Assembly (NCBI GenBank): GCA_029938605.1
Contig: JAOZUO010000081.1
Span: 1-35,658 of the forward strand
DNA: 35,658 nt
Direction: 5' to 3'
DNA from: Deltaproteobacteria bacterium
Lineage (GTDB): Bacteria > Myxococcota_A > Polyangia > HGW-17 > JAJRWW01
Shown here in pieces: positions 6,466 to 13,696 of this stretch. The number at the start of each line of letters is the position of its first letter. The stretch's first letter is position 1. Made by a program: the position numbers and the translations under genes. The notes beneath the pieces were generated by a model. The model was given only the letters and a program-made list of their open reading frames with translations. It had not been told where the DNA came from and did no database searches.

Positions 6466-8790
6466 GGAGGGAGAGGGGGCGCCGGGGCAGATGAGCCAGA
6501 GCTGATGGGCGGCTCGGGTGGCGGCGATGTGGAGCAGGTGACGGGACTCGGCGTTGTCGCTGTAGGACTCGGCGTTGACGTCGAGCAGGAGCACGTAGTC
6601 GAACTCCAGGCCCTTGACCTGGCGCACGTCCGTCACCTCGATGCCCGCGGCGAAGCTGAAGTTCTGCTCGGTGACCCGCCGCACGCCGGTGACCTCGGCA
6701 CCTCGCAGGGCCTGGTAGTACATCTCCGCCTGGGCCGGGTACCGCGCAATGAGCGCCACGGACGCCAGGGGTTCCTGATTGGTCAGATCCCGCAGGGCGT
6801 CGGCCAAAAACACCACGGCCTCCCCCGGATCTCCAAAGGAGAAGGCCTCCACGGGCACCCCCGGACGCAACGCCCGCGGCGCGTCATCCGACCACTCGGG
6901 GCCAAGCACCGCCCGGGCGAAGCGCTGGATCTCCGCCGTGGAGCGATAGCCCACGCGCAGGGGACTCACCTCCACGCCATCGATGGACAACGCCGCCATG
7001 AGCCCCGGCCAGTCATCGTACCCCGTATCGAACACCATGCGCTGGGCCGGATCTCCCGCCAGGGTCACCGATCCGCCCGAGGCCGAGCAAGCCAGCAACA
7101 CCGCCAGCTCCACCACGCTCAGGTCCTGCACCTCATCCACCATCAGGTGGTTGTACGCCAGGGGCCTGCCGCTGCCCGCCACGAGATCCCCAACGAGACG
7201 CTGATGCAGCCGGAGCAAGAGCGCATCGTCTTGGGGGCTCAGCGTGGGTCCGAAGTCCGAGTCGACGTTTCGTGCCTCGCGACGCCGCGCACCGGGCTCT
7301 TGGTACTGCAGGGCCTCCAGGGCGTCCATGACCGCCGTGGTCTGGTCCGTACACGCCCGCACAACCTCCTCCACATCGCCCGACCGTAGTCCCAACCCCG
7401 AAAGCCGCTCCCGATCCGTGAGCAACTCGGCCCAGAGCTCGACAACCTTCAGGGGGGTGGGCATCATCCGCCGCAGCACCGCCTCCACCATGACCCGGGC
7501 CTCGCGGGGCAAACGCGGGCTCCCGTCAGGCAACGACTGGCGGGTCCACTCCAAGAGCCCCTGGAGTTGCTCGGCCACCGGCCCGGATCGCAGCCGGTGC
7601 GAGGCCTCGTCAACCAGGTTCATCTCCGGTCGCCCTGCCAACGCCGAAGCCAACTCTCGCCGCACCAGATCCAGTTGCTCGCCGGCGATTTCGTCCACCA
7701 GGGCCACCATCCCCGGATGCTTCTTCACCCGGAGCACCACATCCAGCGACTCCTCCCCGGAAGGGATCGGGAGCTTCTTGAACGCGCGCTTGCGCTGGGT
7801 CCGGAGCCAGTCCGCCTGGGTGCGCACGGGCACGTCGAGCAGCCCCAGATCCGGCAGCACCCGCCCGATATACGACGCCAACGCCCGACCGGGCACCACC
7901 ACCAGCATTCGATCCGCCCGGTACTTCTTGGGACGCTGGAACGCCAGGAAGGCGATGCGGTGCAGTCCGATGGTGGTCTTGCCGCTCCCGGCCCCACCGG
8001 TGACGATGAGGATCCCCGCTTTCTCCCGGGTGATGAGCTCGAACTGCCGCCGGTCAATGAGCGCGGAGATCTCGGGCAGGAGCTTGTCCGGCCGCAGTCC
8101 GGGCCGAAAACGCTTGGACCGACGCCGGCGACGCTGCTTCCGGGTCACGAACACCGGCCCCTTGGGTCGCAAGGCCAGGCCCTCCCCGCCCTGAAGCCTC
8201 GCCGCCGCCTCCTCGAGCTGCCTGAAGGAGCCGTCCGCCTCCCTCACGAACACGCCCTGGGGCGAGCTCACCCGCCGCAGGTCGCCCTCAATGACGCTCA
8301 GGGTACGTCGCGCCGTGACCAGCCCCTCCCGGCGCCGCCCGGCTATGTGCTCGTCGTAGTCGTCCCCCTCGTCATATCGGTAGTACAGCGAGCTGATGGG
8401 CGCGTTCCTCCAGTCCACGATGATCACGCCGGCCGAGGCGTTGATGTAGCTGCGCTTGCCAATGAAGATGTCCCGGTCCCGCTTGTCCTCGAACAGACGC
8501 AGGTGCCCAAAATAGGGCGACGCGGGATCCACCGGCACGCCCCCGCCGCCTCCTTTCCCCCGGGCCGCCCGGATGGCGGCCACGCGCATCATCTGCTCGG
8601 CGAGGGGCGCCACGTCCTCGGCCTTGGCCTCGATGACCTCGTCGCGCAGCTCGATGAGCTCATCGTCGAAGTGGAGCTGCCGACGGGGAGCGGCGGCCGG
8701 GGCCAACGCGCCCAAATGGCCGCGCACACGGTCGAGCTGAGCCAGCTCATCGCTAACCACCGGGTGGACGCCGTTGGGCGGTCTGTCCAT
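6454..8790 (-). CDS. HelD/UvrD-like superfamily 1 helicase
   Basis: This 778-aa protein is a superfamily 1 (UvrD/Rep-type) motor ATPase most like the HelD/HelR branch, some members of which release RNA polymerase from stalled complexes. A HelD-like N-terminal region (YFGHLRLFEDKRDRD, IIVDWRNAPISSLYYRY) precedes Walker A, GGAGSGKTT near residue 265. Walker B/motif II is VDEVQDLS near residue 550, followed by VGYRST and a C-terminal VKGLEFDYVLLLD (motif V region). The start is uncertain. ATG at 8790 is chosen because the homologous part begins soon after; ATG at 8880 is in frame but would translate a 10-bp tandem repeat. Neither start has a clear Shine-Dalgarno. The role (RNA polymerase recycling or DNA repair) cannot be told from sequence. 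Confidence 0.85.
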   Translation of the reverse strand: MDRPPNGVHPVVSDELAQLDRVRGHLGALAPAAAPRRQLHFDDELIELRDEVIEAKAEDVAPLAEQMMRVAAIRAARGKGGGGGVPVDPASPYFGHLRLFEDKRDRDIFIGKRSYINASAGVIIVDWRNAPISSLYYRYDEGDDYDEHIAGRRREGLVTARRTLSVIEGDLRRVSSPQGVFVREADGSFRQLEEAAARLQGGEGLALRPKGPVFVTRKQRRRRRSKRFRPGLRPDKLLPEISALIDRRQFELITREKAGILIVTGGAGSGKTTIGLHRIAFLAFQRPKKYRADRMLVVVPGRALASYIGRVLPDLGLLDVPVRTQADWLRTQRKRAFKKLPIPSGEESLDVVLRVKKHPGMVALVDEIAGEQLDLVRRELASALAGRPEMNLVDEASHRLRSGPVAEQLQGLLEWTRQSLPDGSPRLPREARVMVEAVLRRMMPTPLKVVELWAELLTDRERLSGLGLRSGDVEEVVRACTDQTTAVMDALEALQYQEPGARRREARNVDSDFGPTLSPQDDALLLRLHQRLVGDLVAGSGRPLAYNHLMVDEVQDLSVVELAVLLACSASGGSVTLAGDPAQRMVFDTGYDDWPGLMAALSIDGVEVSPLRVGYRSTAEIQRFARAVLGPEWSDDAPRALRPGVPVEAFSFGDPGEAVVFLADALRDLTNQEPLASVALIARYPAQAEMYYQALRGAEVTGVRRVTEQNFSFAAGIEVTDVRQVKGLEFDYVLLLDVNAESYSDNAESRHLLHIAATRAAHQLWLICPGAPSPSLQA

Positions 8791-8840
8791 GGAGGAACTA
8801 GGCACAAACAGGCTCGTCGTCGTTGGACTATCGGGACTTG

Positions 8841-8870
8841 GCGCGACCTGGCGCGACCTGGCGCGACCTG
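8841..8870. repeat. Three exact 10-bp tandem repeats upstream of the helicase gene
   Basis: GCGCGACCTG occurs three times in a row at 8841-8850, 8851-8860 and 8861-8870, with partial matches on each side (GGGACTTG before, GGCGGACC after). It lies between the candidate promoter and the chosen start of the helicase gene. A 10-bp unit is about one helical turn, which suits a multi-site operator. Confidence 0.9.
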
Positions 8871-8904
8871 GGCGGACCATCAAACATCCGCAAAACAATA
8901 GACA

Positions 8905-8932
8905 AACATACAGTAACCGGAGGGGGAGTCAA
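8905..8932 (-). promoter_or_regulatory. Candidate promoter for the helicase gene
   Basis: On the minus strand TTGACT (8932-8927) and TATGTT (8910-8905) are separated by 16 bp. Transcription would begin near 8898, about 108 bases before the chosen start codon. The tandem repeats would lie in the leader. Confidence 0.45.
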
Positions 8933-8982
8933 CGATGGACTGGGAACCGACGGCGAGGAAGGAGGAAGGCGCGAAGCGAGGG

Positions 8983-9939
8983 CTAGTTGCAGATTCCCAG
9001 CGCGCATATTCCGGCACACGCGGAGCCACAAGACCCGCAGTTGGCCACTGCCAAGCCCGTGAACACGATACATCCGCTGGCACCACAGCACCCGCCCGGC
9101 AACAGCGGCGGATACCCGGCATCGCACACCTCCCCATTGCAGTTGCACACCCCGCCGTTGCAGGTGTCGGGCGCAGAACAGCTCGTGGTGCACGACCCGC
9201 AGTACTGATCCGAGTCCAGCGACACGCACGCCCCGTTACAACAGCCCTGACCGCCCGTGCAGGCCGCTCCGCCGCCACAGCCACATGAGCCATCCACGCA
9301 GGTCTCGCCGATGGTGCAGGCGATGCCGCAGCCGCCGCAGTTGGTCACGTCCGTGGCGACATACTTGCACCCCGTGGTGCAGCACTCCGCGCCGGAGGCG
9401 AGGTCACAGGCGTTGGCGGTTCCGCACTTGCAGAAACCGGCGACGCAGGCGTTGGACTCCTCGGTGTCGCACACGGTGCCGCAGGAGCCGCAGTTCAACA
9501 TGTCCGTGGTGGTGGTGGTGCAGGTGCCGCCGCAGCACGTCTGGTCCGTGGTGCACATGTTCCCGCACAGGTCCACGCACGCGCCGTTGATGCAGTTGCC
9601 GTCACAGAAGGAGGCGCAGGAGCCGCAGTTGTTCGGGTCGTTCTGCAGGTCCACGCAACCACCGTAGCAGCAGGTCCGCAGGGAATCGGCGCAGGTAAGC
9701 CCCGACTCGCACACCGGAACGCAGGACTGGTGATCCGGTTGCCCCACGCAGACGTTGTCGCCCACACAGGTGGCCAAGCAGTCCGATCCGGAGTTGGTGT
9801 TGGTGTTCGTGCCGCTGTCATCGGGCAGCGTGTGGTTGTCGTTGTTGTTGTTCGCCTCGTAATTATTGGACGCACATCCCACCGGGAAGGCAACCAACAA
9901 GGTAACTACGGCAATAGCAATGCTTCTGGAAATCTTCAT
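8983..9939 (-). CDS. Cys-rich secreted lipoprotein with NCGSCG repeats
   Basis: The 318-aa product begins with an export signal (MKISRSIAIAVVTLLVAFPVGC) whose first Cys is a plausible, slightly non-canonical lipidation site. An Asn/Thr-rich spacer follows. The rest is a run of Cys-rich units around NCGSCG, CCGGTC and DxxNCGGCG, with about 50 cysteines. Such proteins are common cell-surface or secreted proteins of Myxococcota-type bacteria; their function is not established, and disulfide-knotted binding modules are likely. The ATG at 9939 was preferred to the GTG at 9948 because AAGGAG sits 10 bp upstream of it, while it would abut the GTG. The gene is divergent from the M49 peptidase gene. 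Confidence 0.8.
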   Translation of the reverse strand: MKISRSIAIAVVTLLVAFPVGCASNNYEANNNNDNHTLPDDSGTNTNTNSGSDCLATCVGDNVCVGQPDHQSCVPVCESGLTCADSLRTCCYGGCVDLQNDPNNCGSCASFCDGNCINGACVDLCGNMCTTDQTCCGGTCTTTTTDMLNCGSCGTVCDTEESNACVAGFCKCGTANACDLASGAECCTTGCKYVATDVTNCGGCGIACTIGETCVDGSCGCGGGAACTGGQGCCNGACVSLDSDQYCGSCTTSCSAPDTCNGGVCNCNGEVCDAGYPPLLPGGCCGASGCIVFTGLAVANCGSCGSACAGICALGICN

Positions 9940-9950
9940 AAAGGGCACTC

Positions 9951-9994
9951 CTTAGGTCCCATTGATCGTAGACCAGGGGCAAGACCTAAGTCAA
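9951..9994 (-). promoter_or_regulatory. Promoter with flanking 8-bp inverted repeat, Cys-rich lipoprotein gene
   Basis: On the minus strand TTGACT (9994-9989) and TACGAT (9970-9965) are 18 bp apart, placing a start near 9957. The inverted repeat CTTAGGTC (9951-9958) and GACCTAAG (9983-9990) brackets the -10 and touches the -35 and the Shine-Dalgarno. A repressor binding both arms, or an RNA hairpin masking the ribosome site, are both possible. Confidence 0.45.
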
Positions 9995-10023
9995 CTTAGT
10001 TCGAATCCGATTGCCTCCGGAAT

Positions 10024-10045
10024 CCGCCATCGGTACCATTGGCGG
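10024..10045. promoter_or_regulatory. 22-bp near-palindrome upstream of the M49 gene
   Basis: CCGCCA-TC-GGTACC-AT-TGGCGG is symmetric except for the two central-flank dinucleotides. It ends 12 bp before the Shine-Dalgarno AGGAGG of the M49 gene. It looks like a dimeric-regulator operator in the divergent intergenic region. Confidence 0.45.
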
Positions 10046-10070
10046 CGCGTTACTCTCAGGAGGCCTCTAT

Positions 10071-11834
10071 ATGTGTGACCGAAGACTCTGGATCGCTGGC
10101 CTGGTGCTGGTCATGGCAGGATTTCTGACCTGCACCGGAAGTGGAAAAGACAAGCAGGGGCCAAAACATGGCCATGGCCACCCGCATCCCAAGGCCCATC
10201 CCCTGGCCCGCACAGGTGAAACAACCATGCCGGTGGTAAAAGACATCAAACAGCGGATCGCGCGGTTCGCTCCCACAAAGATCGACTTCGATAACTCCCT
10301 GGTGACCCCGGAGCTCAAGCCGGTGCTCAAAAAACTCATCGCGGCCTCGAAGATCATGGATGAGCTGTTCCTGATCCAGGCCAACCCCTCCAACCCGGAG
10401 CTCCGAGCGAAGCTCGCCGCGGATCCGGCCCTGGCCGACGCGCTCACCTACTTCGACATCATGGCTGGTCCCTGGGACCGCCGGGAGCACCACGCGCCCT
10501 TTGTGACCACCCAGAAGCGCTTCAAGGGCGCGGGCTTCTACCCGCCCGACATGACCAAGAAGGAGTTCAACGATCACCTCAAGAAAACCCCCCAGGATCG
10601 GGCGGCCTTCACGGGGTTCTTCACGATCATCGGACGTAAGGCGGACAGGTCGCTCCAGGCGATCCCCTACGCCACCTTTTACAAAACAAAGCTGGCGAAG
10701 GCCGCCAAGCTCCTACGCGAGGCCGCCGACCTGTCCAAGGACCCCCGGCTGCAGAAGTATCTACGCTCGAGGGCCGCGGCCTTTGGGAGCAACGACTACC
10801 GCCCGTCCGACATGGACTGGATGGATCTGGGTGACGGCGCCATCGAGATCGTCATCGGCCCCTATGAGGTGTATGAGGACTCCCTGTTCGGCTACAAGGC
10901 GGCCTTCACGTCGTTTCTGAACCTGCGGGACAAAACCTACAGCGAGCGGCTGCAGAAGATCGCGCCGCACATGAAGTTCCTCCAGGCGTCGCTGCCCATG
11001 AAGGCGGCGGACAAGAAGCACGGCCGGGGCGGCAAGGTGCCCATCGTGGTGGTGGAGGAGCTCTTCACCGCCGGCGACACCAAAGCGGGGGTGCAGACCC
11101 TCGCCTTCAACCTGCCCAACGACGAGGTGGTGCGCAAGAAGAAAGGCTTCAAGCTGGTGCTGCTCAAGAACGTCGCCGAGGCCAAGTTCAAGATGATCCT
11201 GCTGCCCATCGCCAACGTGATGATGATGAAGGACCAGATCGCCCACGTGACCTTCGACGGCTTCTTCACCGACACCCTCATGCACGAGTCCGCCCACGGC
11301 CTGGGGCCCGGCATGATCACGGTTCAGCGCGGCTCAAAGACCGTCAAGACGAACGTGAACAAGGCCCTCAAGGAGCTGTACTCCACCATCGAAGAGGCCA
11401 AGGCCGACATCGTCGGACTGTTCTGCAGCCACCTGCTCATCGACAAGGGAGTGCTGCCCGCGAGGCTCGAAAAACAGGTGTACGCCTCTTACCTGGCCGG
11501 GTTCTTCCGGTCCGTGCGCTTCGGCGCCTCCGAGGCCCATGGCCGCGCCAACATGATCTCCTTTAACTACCTGCTGGCAAAGGGCGGCATCGTCTTTCTG
11601 AAGGACACGGGCAAGTATCGGGTGGACTTCGCCAAGGTGCGCGGCGCGGTAAAGGCGCTGGCCACGGACCTGCTGGAGATCGAGGCCCGCGGCGACTACG
11701 AAAAAGCGAAGGCGTTCATCGACAAGTACGGTAAAATGTCTCCTCAGATGAAGGCGGCGCTGGCCCGGCTGACCGCCATCCCCGTGGACATCCGACCGGA
11801 GTACACCGTGCTGCAAAAGATGAAGAGCTGGTAG
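10071..11834 (+). CDS. Peptidase M49 (dipeptidyl peptidase III-like) lipoprotein
   Basis: This 587-aa protein resembles M49 metallopeptidases, specifically the DPP III-like domain also found in plant Nudix hydrolase 3. The zinc site is visible as H405-E-S-A-H409 (in LMHESAHGLGPG), with the third ligand in E441-E-A-K-A-D (EEAKADIVG). It has HEXXH rather than the HEXXGH of classical DPP III. The N-terminus (RLWIAGLVLVMAGFLTC) looks like a lipoprotein signal, so the enzyme is probably outside the cytoplasm. A His-rich linker (KHGHGHPHPKAHP) follows and may bind metal. The ATG at 10071 has a perfect AGGAGG 7 bp upstream. The neighbouring peptide-binding protein, 2 bp downstream, suggests that released dipeptides are captured. 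Confidence 0.82.
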   Translation: MCDRRLWIAGLVLVMAGFLTCTGSGKDKQGPKHGHGHPHPKAHPLARTGETTMPVVKDIKQRIARFAPTKIDFDNSLVTPELKPVLKKLIAASKIMDELFLIQANPSNPELRAKLAADPALADALTYFDIMAGPWDRREHHAPFVTTQKRFKGAGFYPPDMTKKEFNDHLKKTPQDRAAFTGFFTIIGRKADRSLQAIPYATFYKTKLAKAAKLLREAADLSKDPRLQKYLRSRAAAFGSNDYRPSDMDWMDLGDGAIEIVIGPYEVYEDSLFGYKAAFTSFLNLRDKTYSERLQKIAPHMKFLQASLPMKAADKKHGRGGKVPIVVVEELFTAGDTKAGVQTLAFNLPNDEVVRKKKGFKLVLLKNVAEAKFKMILLPIANVMMMKDQIAHVTFDGFFTDTLMHESAHGLGPGMITVQRGSKTVKTNVNKALKELYSTIEEAKADIVGLFCSHLLIDKGVLPARLEKQVYASYLAGFFRSVRFGASEAHGRANMISFNYLLAKGGIVFLKDTGKYRVDFAKVRGAVKALATDLLEIEARGDYEKAKAFIDKYGKMSPQMKAALARLTAIPVDIRPEYTVLQKMKSW

Positions 11835-11836
11835 CC

Positions 11837-13483
11837 GTGAACCGCAAGCGCAATCCACTGCCCGGGATGGGGCTCGGTGTTGGGCTCGGGCTCGTTTTCG
11901 GACTCGTTTTCGGGCTCGGGGTGATGGTGCTGGGGTCGGCCTGCCCCAACCGCGCTGGGGGCGAAGACACGGTGAAGGTCAGACGTCGCCCCCCCCTGAC
12001 CGGGGCGGTGATCCGCATCCGGATCCCGGCGGACCTGCCCCAGATCCCGTGCTTGCTGCGCAACCACACCTGGTGCGACCGCATGCTCGTACATACGGTC
12101 TACGAACCCCTGGTGCGATACAACGTGCGCGAGGGCAAGTTCAACGGTGTCCTCGCAACAGGGTGGAAGTACCTGGACGAGGGCCGCACCTTCCAGCTCG
12201 AGCTGCGCAAGAACGTGAAGTGGCACAACGGAAAGAAGGTCACCACCAAGGACGTCAAGCACACGCTCAACCAGCTACAGAACAACTCCCTGTACCAGGG
12301 GCACCCGGCCTCACGCCTGCTGCGCGAGCACGTGGAGCGTTACTCCTATCCTACGGACCACCTGTTCGAAATCCGGTTCAAGAAGCCCTTCGGCCCCATC
12401 CTAGAGCTGCTGGCGGCCGTCCCCATCATGCCTGCGCCCAAGACCCTGGGCAAGCCCGAGACCAACCGCGAACGCATCGTGGGCACCGGCCCCTACCGGT
12501 TCCTGCAGTGGTGGCCCACCGAGAAAATCGTCTTCTCTCGTTTCGCGGACTACTGGGGACCATCGGGTCGTTCCTATCGACTGGAGTTCCACGTGATCCC
12601 GTCCATGGCCCTGGCACGCAAGAAGCTGCTGGCTGCCAAATTGGACCTGATCTTCGACGTCAACGCGATCCAGTACAAGCGCGCCCTCAATGCCGACGGC
12701 GCCAAATACCGCCCTTTCTCAATCGAGCCGGCGGAGTTCGCCTACCTCGCCTTGAACACCCAACGCGGCCCCTTCGTCGATCCCCGGGTGCGCCGGGCCG
12801 TGGGCCTGCTCCTGAACCGCTCGAAGCTGCTGGGGGCCATGCCTGGACGCCGCCCACGCTTCCTGGAGCAGCCCGTGTGGATCCTCGGTCCCCAGGTCCG
12901 GGCCTCCAAAGGTACAGGAATGGCACGCGCGTCCGCCCAGGTCGGGCAACTGCTCAAGGCGGCCGGCTGGAAAAAAACCGGCAAACACTGGAATAAAGGC
13001 GGAAAGCCGCTGGCGTTCACAGTGGTGACGGCCACACGGTTCACGGCGTTCAACCGCGGGCTCAAGGCCGTCCGACGCGACTTCGACGACGCCGGAATCA
13101 AGCTCCGGGTGGCGAAATTGCTGTGGGGCGAGCTCGTGGTGTCCCTCAAGCAGAAGCGCTTCGACGCCATTGCGCTGTCCACGCCCTTGTACGGCCCCTG
13201 GAGCGACCTGATTGACCTCTTCCATAGCCGCTCCATCACAGGCGGCGGCAACCACGCCGGGTGGAAGAACGAAAAAATGGACAAGCTCCTGGAGAAGATG
13301 ATGCGCCAGGTCGACCAGACGAAGCGCATGGCCATCGAGCGGAGGATCTTCCAGCTCCTCGCCAAAGAGGCGCCCATCATCCCCCTGTACGCCCCGCGAA
13401 ACATCGGCCTCGCCCGCAAAAACCTGGCCAACGTCGTCCCCACTCCCCTGTGGATGGACCTGAGCCGCCTGGTCCTCAAGTAA
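11837..13483 (+). CDS. Oligopeptide/dipeptide-type ABC solute-binding lipoprotein (family 5)
   Basis: This 548-aa protein belongs to extracellular solute-binding family 5 (OppA/DppA-like). Evidence includes the family block around LVHTVYEPLVRYN, RKNVKWHNGKKVTTKDV, GTGPYRF and LALNTQRGPFVDPRVRRAV. It starts with GTG at 11837, two bases after the M49 stop, and so is cotranscribed. The signal peptide is odd: its core is made of near-repeats of GLV/FG encoded by 12-bp DNA units, ending LGSAC, a probable lipidation site. No permease or ATPase genes lie nearby, so it is an orphan receptor that must use a distant transporter or act as a sensor. The substrate is unknown; the peptidase neighbour favours peptides. 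Confidence 0.85.
   Translation: MNRKRNPLPGMGLGVGLGLVFGLVFGLGVMVLGSACPNRAGGEDTVKVRRRPPLTGAVIRIRIPADLPQIPCLLRNHTWCDRMLVHTVYEPLVRYNVREGKFNGVLATGWKYLDEGRTFQLELRKNVKWHNGKKVTTKDVKHTLNQLQNNSLYQGHPASRLLREHVERYSYPTDHLFEIRFKKPFGPILELLAAVPIMPAPKTLGKPETNRERIVGTGPYRFLQWWPTEKIVFSRFADYWGPSGRSYRLEFHVIPSMALARKKLLAAKLDLIFDVNAIQYKRALNADGAKYRPFSIEPAEFAYLALNTQRGPFVDPRVRRAVGLLLNRSKLLGAMPGRRPRFLEQPVWILGPQVRASKGTGMARASAQVGQLLKAAGWKKTGKHWNKGGKPLAFTVVTATRFTAFNRGLKAVRRDFDDAGIKLRVAKLLWGELVVSLKQKRFDAIALSTPLYGPWSDLIDLFHSRSITGGGNHAGWKNEKMDKLLEKMMRQVDQTKRMAIERRIFQLLAKEAPIIPLYAPRNIGLARKNLANVVPTPLWMDLSRLVLK
11889..11912 (+). repeat. 12-bp in-frame repeat in signal-peptide coding sequence
   Basis: GGCTCGTTTTCG (11889-11900) is followed directly by GACTCGTTTTCG (11901-11912), with GGGCTCGG units on both sides from about 11869 to 11920. 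It encodes the GLGLVFGLVFGLG core of the signal peptide. Confidence 0.8.
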
Positions 13484-13625
13484 TTTCCCATCCCCGAGGG
13501 TGTTCCCCAAAGGTACCCCAATCCGCCGGTTCCTGGGGGTTCTCCAGAACAACATCCGGGGAACGTGACCTCGGTCCCAGGCTTGCCATTGTCCAGACCA
13601 AATGATAGTTTGCCCAGGCATTCTG

Positions 13626-13631
13626 TATGAT
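13626..13631 (+). promoter_or_regulatory. Possible -10 element for the porin gene
   Basis: TATGAT lies 66 bp before the porin ATG in the A/T-richest part of the 213-bp gap 13484-13696. No good -35 is at the right distance (TGATAG, 17 bp upstream, is poor). GTTCTCCAGAAC near 13536 is a short palindrome of unknown meaning. Nothing else is recognised in the gap. Confidence 0.25.
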
Positions 13632-13696
13632 TGAGCAAATAACAGGCCAGACGCGCCCAGAAGTAAGCCTGGGGTAACCACAAGGAGAGCTGGACC

